DNA from: Perognathus longimembris pacificus
Taxonomy: Eukaryota > Chordata > Mammalia > Rodentia > Heteromyidae
Length of the DNA stretch: 64,000 nucleotides
Assembly (NCBI RefSeq): GCF_023159225.1
Contig: NC_063164.1
Location: forward strand, 74,605,800 to 74,669,799
Direction: 5' to 3'
The translations under genes and the position numbers were made by a program. Under the pieces are notes generated by a model. The model did no database searches. It was not told the origin of the DNA and saw only the letters and a program-made list of their open reading frames with translations. This document shows positions 42,515 to 54,045 of the stretch, piece by piece. Positions within the stretch are counted from its first letter, which is position 1. Every line of letters starts with the position of its first letter.

Positions 42515-45500
42515 AAGTATTCTAGGAAAATATTGCCTATAAGTTTACAATTAGTTAAGTATATAGAACTACCTAGGCACTTACATTACAGTCATCTAAT
42601 TTTAAAAAATCCTCAATGACTTTTTTTTTTTTATCACCAAAGGGCATTTTGAAACTACTGATTCTCAAAATAGAATATCCAGAGCAACAGCTTCGTCACT
42701 ACCTGGGAATATATTAAGAATAAAGATTCCCAGGTCTAATTTTGGAGTCCAAATCTAGGATTTGGGAAATCTATCCACATGTGTTTTTTAACAAATCCTC
42801 CCAGCAACTATGATAGCATTTTAGTTTTTTAGAATTATAACTACCAATCATTCTAGATGAGATATTTCTTTCACAGTTTAATGAAAATGTATCAGACATA
42901 TCAGACCTCTATGGTGAATATATTCTATCACCCAAAATATCTGAGAGTATTTCTGTTTTTTTGAATCAGAGAGGACCCTGGGTGTGACATTAGAGCAACA
43001 TTATAGCAAGATGAGAACCAACCTGACTTGAAGGGTACCTGACGATCCTTCTGCTCTTGGTACAGATGTCCTCAAAAAACGATATGGTTCTGTATAGCTA
43101 TTCCTCTTTGTGTAATATCAATAGAAAAGAACAGCTGGTGGATAAATTTAGTATAAAATATTTATGTCCTTAATGTATAGGATTTAAGTGTCCCTTGAGC
43201 TTTTATCTTCAAACAAACAACAAAAAAAATCCAGAAAACAAAAAACACATTCTTTTCTTATTTTCTGTCTCCCTTTTGGAGTATTAGTTTGCAATTTAAT
43301 TAGGAAAGGATAATTTATTACTTTGTATCTTCTTGTCCAGACTTTGCTTAGAAAGACCAAAAGCATTAAGCTTTTGTGTTGCATTAAAAAAGAAATGTGT
43401 CTGTTCAGGAGAGAAATGAAGAAACTTCAAGAAACTGGTAAAAATGACTTACCCAGATAATTCCCAAATTACAGCTTTTTAATTTTTAACCAAGGCTATC
43501 ACTGTGCCATTCAAGTTATATCAAAGTTCAATGCGCTCTGAATGTTCTTTTTCTATTCTGGCATTATACCATATTCTTGTAATATTTAATTTTCTACTTG
43601 TTTACCAGATTTTATACTAGAGATCTTGGTACCCATCCCATTATTGGTGCCTTAGTAGTAGCGGCTTCAGTTCTACCCTGTGGTGAATGTGTGATTGAGA
43701 CTTGACTAATCCAATCACTGCCACCTACTCACACTGCTTTCTTAGATCAAGACATACCCTCTAATACAGTCTAAGAAGATAGGGAGATTAAATTAAATAA
43801 GTTTTCTATTACTTTTGAGGAAAATATCTTTATTCTCTTTATTCTTATTTAAGAAGATGGGAGTGAGTTGGGCAACCCTTAATGATAAATGTACCAGCAA
43901 TAAGACAATAAAAAAGGAAAGAAAAAAAAACCAAAGAGATGGAAACACTTAAAAAAAGAAACAGAATTTAAGCCATATAGCCAAATGCTTCTTTTTAAAA
44001 AATCAATCAATTCATTGATTTTTTTTCTTGTTCTTTCTCTTAAGCAAATTTATGCTGCCATTTATTCACTTGCAATCTAACCTGAGGGTCCTGGTAACTA
44101 ACTAATTAGTTTGTGAAAAGGAAGAGAGAAATCCAGGTTTGTGGTTTAGACAAATGGTTAGACAGTGGCTTTTTTTTTCCCCTGAGATTTTTGGTTGGAC
44201 TACAGTTAGACAAATTTGCTGAGTTCTGTGTGGATGCAGTTTGGTGGAGACTGGAGAAATAATGTTTGAATTTCAGCATTTCCAGTTAAATGTGTTTGTA
44301 AAACATTTAAGAGGAGCAAGATATTGATTTTATATATAGAGATCAATATCTCCCTCATGAGGTCTAGGCTATTGTCATAGGATATATTTGGCAGCATGTA
44401 TAAGATAATACCATAAATTGGAATGGAACATAATACTAATTAAACCAGTTCTGTCTGTCCATGAAATCAAAAGCTCAATTCAAGCAAGACAATGACAGAA
44501 AATTTCCCTTTATACTTGACATTAGAACTCATCAGTGGAATGAATTCACTAGGAATAGGATTTCCTTGATACAGAGATATAAGTAATGAAGCAATGATGA
44601 ACACAGATCACCTTTTCAAGGTCCTTGATTGTGATGAAAAGCTTTAGAAAGTATTATCAAAATGTACTTAGATCATGATGAGCCAGGATCATGATCTGAC
44701 CCATAACACTTGTGTGGGTATAAGAGCATTGCTATTTTTACTTATACCATCAAAATTATCTGTTGTCATTTTGAAATAACATCACTCTGTAGGAGGTAAG
44801 AGTAGTTTCCAAGCAGATGGTTGTCAGTAAACTGATGACTACAGTTATGAATTAGTGTCCAAATACAATACTCAAAATTTGGTACACTACATAGCTTCCT
44901 GAATGTGACTGCCAAAATAAATCTGGCCTGGAAAATAATTTTGAAAATTTTTACCCTCTTTCTTAAATTTTTTTCAGTATTTTAGGCTTAGGATATCCTT
45001 AAAAGCTATATATGTTCACAATAGTCATTGAATATATCTACTGACTTTGTTGAACATTCTCAACTTTCTGAGGAGAAGTAGTTTTCCAATTTTAAACTTA
45101 TGTGAACTCTGTCAATTCCATCCCACGTGTCTCTTTGCTTACAACAGAAAATTTGAAACCATTGTTAACTTATAGTACTTTCTAATTCTGTAACAGCCAT
45201 ATTATGAAATGTGTTCCAACTTGCATTATATTCTCTTTGTTGGATAGTTTTCTTTAAATATTCAGTGACAAAAATAAGTGATAGAGTGCTCATGCTTTTC
45301 CTTCTTTACTAATTATGATTATTTTACATCTTAGCAGAAGACAGTTTGCCTTTAAAAAAAAGAACAGAATAAAACATCATTGAACTCTCAGCTTTCACAA
45401 GACTTATCCTCTATTCCTACCACAAGCTAAAACAGGTATAAACACAGTAAATTTGCAACAGAGAACTGTAACTATGGGTTATCTAGCACCTCTAATATAT

Positions 45501-48500
45501 TGCTATCATAGATATTTGATATTTGTGAAGGCTCACCTGAAAGATAGGAAATCCTTCTAGATCCTCTGAAATTTACTCAGGATTAAGTTAAACTAGCAAA
45601 TTCTATCCAAGAACAATAGCCCTCCACTCATGCCTTTACATGGTGGTAAATTGCTAGGCTGATGTTACAGAACCATACCAAAGGGCACATTGGAAACAAT
45701 CTGATGAACTGTTGGATATGTTCTTGATAAAAATGACAGAGATGATGTTTTCCTTTCTGTTACACAGTATCCTTCGTATAAAGACTCAAAGGAGGGATAA
45801 AAAAAAAACACTTTCTGGCTTTAGTACTTGCAAAAGTCATTCTCTTAAGCAGTTTGGCTTGTTCTTATCTTAAGGACAATCCATTTGGGCTTTCAGCAGA
45901 ACTAATACGTTGTTTAAGATACCTGGCAGCAAAGAGGTCAGAGGAAGGTCAGGCTGTCTCCTATACAGTGAATTAACAACATTCATTCATTATCTCCCAC
46001 AGACTCATTAAAACAGCTTTAATGTGGTCACCATTTGATGGTAGGCATAAGCTTTAATCTTGTGAATATCAATCCCACCTGTGTTACGTTTCCTGTTATG
46101 GACAGTTAGCAGAATCAGCTTAGTAAGATTTTAACTCCTTAATCTTCGTATTTTTGTATGGGAACTAGCCTCATTAGGCTCCTGGATTTGGGATCAAATG
46201 GTCTCTATTGAGTCCTAATTGGTGAAGTTTAATTTTCATATCTTAAGTTGGTTAACAATATATTTAATTTTGTACCTTTCCTTCCTTTCTTCCTAATATA
46301 TTATTTGTCAGGTATTCTTTAGACATAGCTATGTGCGATTTTTCTTTCTCATATGACCTAGATTCAAATTTACACACTGTGAAATAGCTAATAAATCCCC
46401 ATTAAGATGGTAAAAGGTGAAGGTTCAACCAGTGTATAAGTCATCAAATTCTCATATAAAACTGAATGAACCTTGATATTAATAGCTTGGCAAAAGTGCG
46501 TAACAGGTCCTTAGGAATTTTATGAAAGAAAAATAGATTTTTGAGTTATTTAGCTAAAGGCAACCCACATAGTCAAGAAAGATTTGAATATTTCTATCAG
46601 CTCCATGTTGCCTAGGACAAATATCCCCTTTCCCAATTAACCTTAAAATGCATGTTTCTTGGAAGCCTGCACATAGTTCCCAGTTCACCTGCACTTATTA
46701 TGTATATTTCTTCTGTATATGGTTTTAAGAGCAGCTATTAAAAGGAAAAGTCTCTTTCAGGGCTGAAGTAGTCTGGGGAAAGTGGGACACACATCCCCAC
46801 TGGGAGGTTATATTTTTTCTTATTTTCTTACCACAAGCAATAGAGAGTATTACAATGATTTACAGAGACACGTTGAAAGTAAATTATGTTGTAAACGCCT
46901 GTCCCTTGGGCCAGCTAAGAATCACAGGAAGAAAAAAAAAATGCAAAAAGTTTGAAATTCCCAACAGCAAAGGTTGACAAGAAAATATGGTTTTGTTTTT
47001 CTATGAGTAAAAGTAACTTTCATGTTGTGTTTTCCCATGAGAAATTATAAACTTTCAAAGGAATTTTATTCTCTTGTATGCACATATAAGAGTAATTTAT
47101 CTGGTACCGCCCCAGGAAAAACACTCTTAAGACTTTAAAGCTGTTAGAACTGGAGCTGAATTTCTTCAAGACGGGGCTACTTCTTATTTGTCCTTGCTGT
47201 CTCCTCTTGTCAAAACATTTACTTAGACTTCGAAGAGTTGCAAGTTGGCAACGTGTTAGTCATATGAAAATGTACTTGTACAGCCCATGTGGCTGCAATT
47301 TTAGAGGATATTCATCACTTCTTTAATGAATAATGAAAACTTAGCAGTAGCTATGGTTACACAGACGGACACAACAGCAAATTAAATGAAAACTTGTAAA
47401 CACAAGAAAGTGTCATGGGGAGGATCAAGCAGGACCCTCACTCTGCTTTCTCCCTCACCCAATGAATCACAGTTAAAACTCGGTTGGCTTACATCATGGA
47501 AGCCCATTTTGTGTGTGTGAAATTACTTTATTCCCATGATATATATTTATTTAAGTCTCACATTCCTTCTCTACCTCAACTTAATTAGGAATCACTCAAA
47601 ATGACTTTTCATAGAAGTTCATATTATTTTGTATGGCTAGCAAGTGATAAGTAATCGACTTTCCTACAACTTAGCCTTTTCTACAGCTAAAACCTCCAAC
47701 AGATTCTTCAGCAATGCTATTTCTTTTGGCTAATTTTTATCTAGACATTTCTGTGTTGACTGTTGCCCTTCCCCCTGTCACAATCTCTCCTTTACCAAAG
47801 GTCCAAACTTTCTCTGTTTATAAAGCCTTCCTTGTCAAAATACCAGATATTCTGTTTCTCCCTTGGCAAGATTTATTCAACTGCTGTCATTCAGGGATGG
47901 TGAACAAAGATAGTAATTCCCTTCTTTCTACCTGTCATTTCATCATTTACATCAAAACTCCAGTGTGCATAAGCAGGATGGATGCCATTAGCTTCCAGTC
48001 CATCTGATAGTGAATTCCATTTCTCAGGGACTTCATCCTCTTTAGATCTCACAGTTTTTTCTGTTTTCTACAAATATTGACACACAAATGTAAGATAGTT
48101 ATAAAACATACAAAAAGCACAGCATTATACTGAATTAAAGGAATAATGTATTCATTCATAATATGTATGTAACTCTAGTGATGAACTGAATAAAAACCAA
48201 GCCAGCATCATCCACATTTTCTCATGCTCTGCTAGACACACACAGAAACCATGCTGCTATGCATTGTTTCTTTCCCCACCTCTTCATTTTCTCTGGCTGT
48301 GATAGACGTATCCTTATACAAGTATGAAGATCATGTCACTTCTTGACATAAATGATAATATACCTTGCTCCTAGAGATATATTTAGATTTAAAAACATCC
48401 CCATGAAAAGCATCAGATTGAGTTGTTGGCTAAACAGAGCTACTTAATTAAAATATCACAGTGGATGTTTCATGGTAAAGAGAATGCTTAAATGTGGTAC

Positions 48501-48725
48501 TTTTGTGTACTAAATAGTAAGGGAGGAAATTGAGAACTCTTTTTACTCATGCAATTCAGACTGATTCTGATGTGATCAACTTTCCCCCAATTATATAATG
48601 ACTTTTACGGTTGTAACAGGAGTCATGGGAATCATGTTGGGTATATCTAATTGTTAAAAAAAAAAAAACAACCAAAAACCTCTTTTGAGATTTCCTCAGT
48701 ATTCATGAAGAAAAGACAATTGTTT
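42515..48725. other. No gene seen; about 6 kb of unique AT-rich DNA
   Basis: No recognisable coding family, RNA gene or recent transposon. Open frames such as 44206-44397 (minus) and 47714-48007 (plus, 97 codons) have no motif support. Confidence 0.55.
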
Positions 48726-48935
48726 TTAACATACAATTTCTTTCTCCTCCAGACTGGCATTTTGCTGATTATTTTGGAGATGGAATTTCTCAGGCTGTTC
48801 TGCCTAGGCCACCTTTGAGCCTATATGTAGACTATAGTCTACATATGTAGATACATATGTAGATGTAGACTATAGTCTACATCTCAGCCTCTCAAGTAGC
48901 TAAGATTAAGGCATTAGTTACTGCTGCCCTTCTAA
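48726..48935 (-). repeat. 7SL/B1-type SINE relic with internal palindromes
   Basis: Antisense landmarks are TTTTGGAGATGGAATTTCTCAGG, then CTCAGCCTCTCAAGTAGCTAAG and a 'GCATTAGTTACTGCTGCC' end, as in the reverse complement of a 7SL-derived SINE. Between the two halves lies the palindromic block 48823-48884, which is not part of the SINE consensus. Confidence 0.65.
48823..48884. repeat. Two 24-bp perfect palindromes in tandem
   Basis: Positions 48823-48846 and 48861-48884 are each perfectly self-complementary, share the core GTAGACTATAGTCTAC and differ only at their outer bases. Between and overlapping them, 48843-48858 (ATATGTA-GA-TACATAT) forms a third short palindrome with a 2-nt loop. The 62-bp block could extrude cruciforms. 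Confidence 0.95.
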
Positions 48936-49059
48936 ACTGAATTTCTTGATATTTGACTACAAAAAATCATATCTACCAAATATGTTCCAAAGTTAAAATG
49001 TGGCAGAAAGGACTTTCCATTTTTTATAATAAACTAACTTAAGTTACTAGAATGAAGGA

Positions 49060-49232
49060 TGAAAGGAGAGAGAGTGAAGGGAAAAAGATAAGATGCAGAC
49101 ATGAGAGGGTGGAGAAGACAGAGAGTGATAGAGAGAGAGACAGAGAGAGTGACACAGAGAGAGAGGAAGAGAGAGAGATTGACAGAGAGGGAGGGAAAGA
49201 GAGAGAGAGAGAGAGAGAGATTGAGAGAGAAA
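49060..49232. repeat. (GA)n purine-rich tract
   Basis: About 170 bp of GAGA-rich sequence with GACA and GTGA interruptions. The open frames over it on both strands encode only Arg/Glu or Ser/Leu repeats. Confidence 0.95.
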
Positions 49233-50213
49233 CATAACACATGTATTTCTTCCTTGTGCCTGGTTTCCAGGCATAGAATATCAACATTTCCTGGTAAGTC
49301 GCTGGTGATAGTGGTAGTTTCTTATGCCAATGAGGAGTCTCAAGAATATCTTGAGATAATTTCATCAGAGTTATTTCTGAAAGCCCAACTTGTGATTAGA
49401 GAATTGGAATTCTAGGCCTTTCCAACATGAGAGAAGGCAGAATCTGAAGATTAAGTTCAAGCAGCTATTCAATCACACTGGGTGATGTATATATAATAAT
49501 ACCCTAATAAGAATTCTAGAGTGTAGGGCTCAGTAGAGTCTCCTGGTTTTTCACTATGTTGATGCCCTCGGATGATGATATGCTCAAATACTGTAAGGAA
49601 AGGCATGGAACAGCTCATTCAGAGCTCCCCACCAAGAAATTGCCCTATGCTTCTGTAGATTTGGCTTTTATGAATCTAATTTATAAAATGACTAGAATAA
49701 AAAATAAAATGCTTTTGTAAATTCTGTGTGTTCATAAAATTTGAAGGGATTTGTGGGAATTCTAACATTTATGTAAGTTAATAGGGTATGATGCTTTTTA
49801 GATAACCCCATCTCATTAAAGTGTCCTCTCAGAAAACCACATCTAAGAAGGCAGTCGTGATGTGGAAATTTGAAGCAAATGTCTGAATGTTGACAATATA
49901 AATTCTTACTCATGAGCTGAAATCTTTAGATATGAATGTCATAGAATTTATTTTTTAGTTCTCACCATTTTTATATATGTTTTTTTGGGGGGGTTGTTGT
50001 TTGTTTTTTTCTTGAATCTTGATGTCACTGCTGCCTTTGAAAAATCAGCTCCCCATTGATTACTTTGATACTCACCTATTAACTTCAAATGCTTGCTTTG
50101 GCTATACAGTCTTAAATCAATGGGCACAACAGTGGCTATGTGTCCCTTCTACCTTCCAGCTGCCCATTCATAAAAGACAAGGAGTTCTACTTCAGCCATC
50201 AATAATAATTATT
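49233..50213. other. No gene seen
   Basis: Apparently unique DNA. A G-run (49987-49994) is the only notable composition feature. Confidence 0.55.
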
Positions 50214-50420
50214 CGGCCAAATGCTGTCAGTGGTCCATGCCTGCAATCCCAGCTACGTAGGAAGATTTGAAGGCAGCCATGGCAGAATAGTTCATAAGAC
50301 TCCATCACCAATTAACTACCAAAAAAACTGGGCTGGAATCACAGCTCAGATTGTATAGCACCCGCTCTGAGCAAGCAAGAGCACAAGGCTCTTAAGTTCC
50401 TGTTCTAGTAGTTGCAGATT
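50214..50420 (+). repeat. Old dimeric SINE, sense
   Basis: GGTCCATGCCTGCAATCCCAG, GCTACGTAGGAAGATTTGAAGG, an ATTAACTACC linker, and a second half GGCTGGAATCACAGCTCAG. This matches the reverse complement of the antisense copy at 52401. Confidence 0.7.
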
Positions 50421-50546
50421 TTAATAATAATATTTAATGGTTAAAATCTATATATTTTAAATATTGTACATTTACTTCAAGGTGTCATTACATAATTTTA
50501 GCATTTTACCTCCTTTCTCACATAAGTATTTTGTAGTGATATTTCC

Positions 50547-50770
50547 ATTTTTTTATTGATAGAGGACCTAAAGCTCAGGGCCTAGGAACTGTCCTTTAGC
50601 TTTTTCATTCATGGCTAGTGCTCTACCACCTTAACCACAGTTCTACTCCTGGACTTTTTTATTGGAGGTAAGCATCTGAAGAACTTTGCTTCCTGGGGTA
50701 GCTTTGTACTGCAGTCTTCAGATCTAAACCTACTGAGTAGCTCGAACTACAGGTATGGGCCACCAGCACT
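50547..50770 (-). repeat. Old dimeric SINE, antisense
   Basis: ACCTAAAGCTCAGGGCCTAGG, CTAGTGCTCTACCACC and ACTGAGTAGCTCGAACTACAGG, GGGCCACCAGCACT at the end. Same family as 52401. Confidence 0.7.
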
Positions 50771-51164
50771 AATAAGTTATGCAGCTTGTACTCATTTACT
50801 CTGTATTTTCTCAGGGAAAAAAACCTCAAATTGAACTAGAGATTTAAAATATAACAGCTAGAAACTTCATTTCCTAAAAAATCATTTTGTGATACTTATT
50901 CTGTTCTCTTTCTTATGACAATAGAAAGCAAACAAGTTAATAATTTTTCCTTGTCTCTGCTATATGTTACCATTCAACTATTCTAACACAACCACATTCT
51001 TCAAAAATGCCTTCTTTTTAATTCAGCACTTTTACAGATCTCAAAATAGTCTATCTCATCCAGAAAAGAATATTTTATAGGCCCATGCTATTCTTTCATA
51101 TTTATCATTGATTATGCCTTTTACAACCATCTTTATAAAATTTCCTTTAAAATGCTTTTTGTTT

Positions 51165-51374
51165 TGTTTTGTTTTGTTTTTTTGTCAGTCCTGGGCCTTG
51201 AACTCTGGGCGTGAGCACTATCCCTGGCTTCTTTTTGCTCAAGGATAGCACTCTGCCACTTGAGCCACAGAGCGACTTCTGGACGTTTTCTACATATGTG
51301 GTGCTGAGGAATCGAACCCAGGGCTTCATGTATATGAGGCAAGCACTCTTGCCACTAGGCCATATTCCCAGCCT
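51165..51374 (-). repeat. Dimeric ID-headed SINE, young family
   Basis: The antisense copy is preceded by a (GTTTT)n-type tail (51159-51183) in place of a pure T-run and ends GCCATATTCCCAGCC. CCTTTAAAAT before and CCTTAAAAT after (51375) form an imperfect target duplication. Confidence 0.92.
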
Positions 51375-51599
51375 CCTTAAAATTTTTTTTGTCAGAAAGC
51401 TTGCTATATTATTTATAAAATTTTTATAAGGTTTGTTGCAACTCACATGATGTTCTATCTTTCATTCCTGATACTAGGAATTATGACCTCTTTTTTTCTT
51501 AACATCATTGAATATTACTTAATTTTCATGGTTCTTACTAAAAATAACTCAACTTCTGAATTCATAGATTAGTTGGTTAAAGGAATCTGTTTCAATTAC

Positions 51600-52995
51600 A
51601 GTAAATTTAGTTATAATCCTTATGTATTTACTTCTATTTATTCTGGATTTATTTTCTAGTTTCCCATTAGAAAACTTATCCTATAGTCAAATAATCTTTT
51701 TCTACTATATTCACTCAGTGTTATGCATTTCCCTCAAAACACTACTTTTGCTGCATTTCAAAGATTTGAGGTTATTTTTGCTTTCAACCTAAATTAATTT
51801 AAATATCTTTTAATTTCTCTTATTTCTGTCTTTGTTTTAATGTGTAATCATCAAGTCCTTTGAGATTTTCCAATTTGATTTCTGGTACTGTAATTTTCTA
51901 TGTAGCACCCCTATGTTCTGAGAATAGATATTGATACATAGATAGATAGATACGATTTCTGTTAAATTTGGTAGTGTTATTTACAGTAAAAAAAAAAAAG
52001 AGGTTTTTCTTGGTAAATATTTCATGTGAGTTTGAGAAGAATGTCTTCTGCCAACTATAGATGTCTTGCTGTTTACTGTTGTTGAATTCATTTATGCATT
52101 TCTGTTAAGGACCTATTTAAATCTTTCACTGTAATAGTGGATTTCTTCACTTCTCTTAGAAATTCAATCTGCTTACGTATTAATTACATATTATTAAATA
52201 TGTTGGTTGTTTGTCATTAAGTGCATGTCAAAGTAAAGTGCATGTCTTATGGAGAATTGACCCACCTATAATTATGTAATGACTTATTTGTCTTTAATAA
52301 TGTTCATTTGAAAGTCTGCTCTATTTAAACTCAACATTTTTATTCCTTCTACATTTGAATTCCTATTAGCACCATGCATCACTTTCCACCCATTTACTTT
52401 CTTGTTGTTGTTAGTTGTGGTCATGGGGCTTGAACTCAGAATGAGCTCTATTGCTCAAGACTAGCCCTCTATCACTTTGAGACACAGCTCCACTTCCGTT
52501 TTTTTGGTGGTTAATTGAAGATAAGAATTTCACAAACTTTCCTGCCCAAGCTGGCTTTGAACTGAGGTCCTCAGATCTCAACCTCCTGAGTAGCTATAAT
52601 TATAGGTGTGAATTACCACTGCCTGGCCATTCATTTACTTTTACTTTAATCTGTATGTATCTTCATACACAGATGAGTTTATTATAGACAATATAGTTTA
52701 GTCTTGTTTCATAATCCACTCAGACAATCTTTACCTTTACTTACCCATTGATAGTTCAGATAAGGTCGGGCATGTTCAGGGTGGTATGGCCTTAGACTCC
52801 ATTGATATTTCAAAATGAATACTGATATAGTTTGAATTATTATCAACTCCTTTTTCTGTTTCCTCTTGCTTGCTCATTAGTTTGTCTTCTAGTCTTTTTC
52901 TATTTTCTCTGTGTTAACCAATCATTTATATAATTGTAATTATCTCTCCCTTCTTACCTCATGAGCTATCCTTTCCTTGTTTTAAATATGTATTT
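51600..52995 (-). mobile_element. Ancient LINE-1 (ORF2 region) relic
   Basis: Antisense sequence resembles old mammalian L1 ORF2: GAGTTTGAGAAGAATGTCTTCTG, TGGAGAATTGACCCACCTATAAT and AGTCTTGTTTCATAATCCACTCA correspond to well-known L1 blocks in that order. It is heavily diverged with no long frame. A SINE at 52401-52631 interrupts it. The right limit is vague. Confidence 0.6.
52401..52631 (-). repeat. Old dimeric SINE inserted in the ancient LINE-1
   Basis: GGCTTGAACTCAGAATGAGC, GACACAGCTCCACTTCC and TCAACCTCCTGAGTAGCTATA, ending CACTGCCTGGCC. CATTTACTTT duplications lie at 52391-52400 and 52632-52641. Confidence 0.85.
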
Positions 52996-53290
52996 GGTGC
53001 TGGGGTTTCAACTAGGATCCCATGCATATAAAGACATTTGCTCTATGACTAAATGTACCACAACCCTCAAAATTTTTGTTATGACCACTCAAACATTCGG
53101 AACATACATTTACAGTTAAGTGTTCTTAACTATCAAGTAAAACTATGCCACATTGTTCATGTAGTCCAAATGCCTATTAATTTGGGTAAGAAAAATACCA
53201 TAAAATAATAACATGATCCTACTTATTACCTATGTGATTCCTGTATCAGAATTTTCATTAACTTTATCTACCATAAATGGATATGTTCTT

Positions 53291-53358
53291 TTTTTAATTA
53301 ATTTTTTTTTTACAGTTTCATACGTTAGGCCATGGGTACATTTCTTGTATTATTTGTT
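53291..53358 (-). mobile_element. 68-bp LINE-1 3'UTR insertion with 14-bp target duplication
   Basis: The insert begins T-rich and then reads TTACAGTTTCATACGTTAGG and GGTACATTTCTTGTATT, the very 3' end of the antisense L1s at 20963, 21891 and 40601. ATGGATATGTTCTT occurs at 53277-53290 and 53359-53372. It is an extremely truncated L1 insertion. Confidence 0.92.
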
Positions 53359-53464
53359 ATGGATATGTTCTTGCAATTACATTTTAAAGAAAACATCTGC
53401 TAAATCAAAGAATAAAAAGTAAAGTTTTTTTTTAACTTCAATTATTCCTTCTCTGTGGGTGGGG

Positions 53465-53655
53465 GGGGGTATGTTAGTAATATGGCTTGAATTCAGAGCT
53501 TTGCACTCTCACTTGGCGTGCACAGCCCATTCTACCTCTTGAATCAGGCCTCCTGTCTAGCTTTTTGGTGACTAATTATAGATAAAGTCTTACAAATTAT
53601 TCTGTCTTGGCTGTCCTAGAACCATGATACTCTGATCTAAGTTTTCTAAGTAATA
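53465..53655 (-). repeat. Old SINE, antisense
   Basis: GGCTTGAATTCAGAGCTTTGC, TTTTTGGTGACTAATTATAGA and CTTGGCTGTCCTAGAACCATG follow the order of the SINE at 52401, with more divergence. Confidence 0.65.
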
Positions 53656-54045
53656 ATTTTAAAATAAGGAACTATAATCTTAAAATAGTAATAACTAATA
53701 TATCATAATTTAACTCATGAATCATATTCATATATAATGTTCCTAGGTATGAAACAATTTTGAGAATGAGAGTTGTTGAATGAACTGATCAATCTCACTG
53801 TCTAGTTGCTAAAAGATCATAATATTTTTAAATCACATTACCTCGTGTAGAAAGCTGTCATCTCAAAGTTATTTTCCTTAAGCCCATTATTATACAAATG
53901 CAAAAATACAAACATATAGCTAATCATGGCAGAAACACATTAGTTTTTCCTACCAAATCATTTTGCAGCCTGATATAATGATATAACCAATAAATACTTT
54001 AAAGCAATATCATCAATACATGAATTGCATAATCCTCATCCATCT

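Noticed and set aside
47714..48007. 97-codon plus-strand frame
   Set aside because: No recognisable domain, hydrophobic composition typical of pyrimidine-rich AT DNA, no supporting context.
49034..49415. Overlapping frames on both strands at the GA repeat
   Set aside because: Produced by the purine-rich simple repeat, which lacks stops in several phases.
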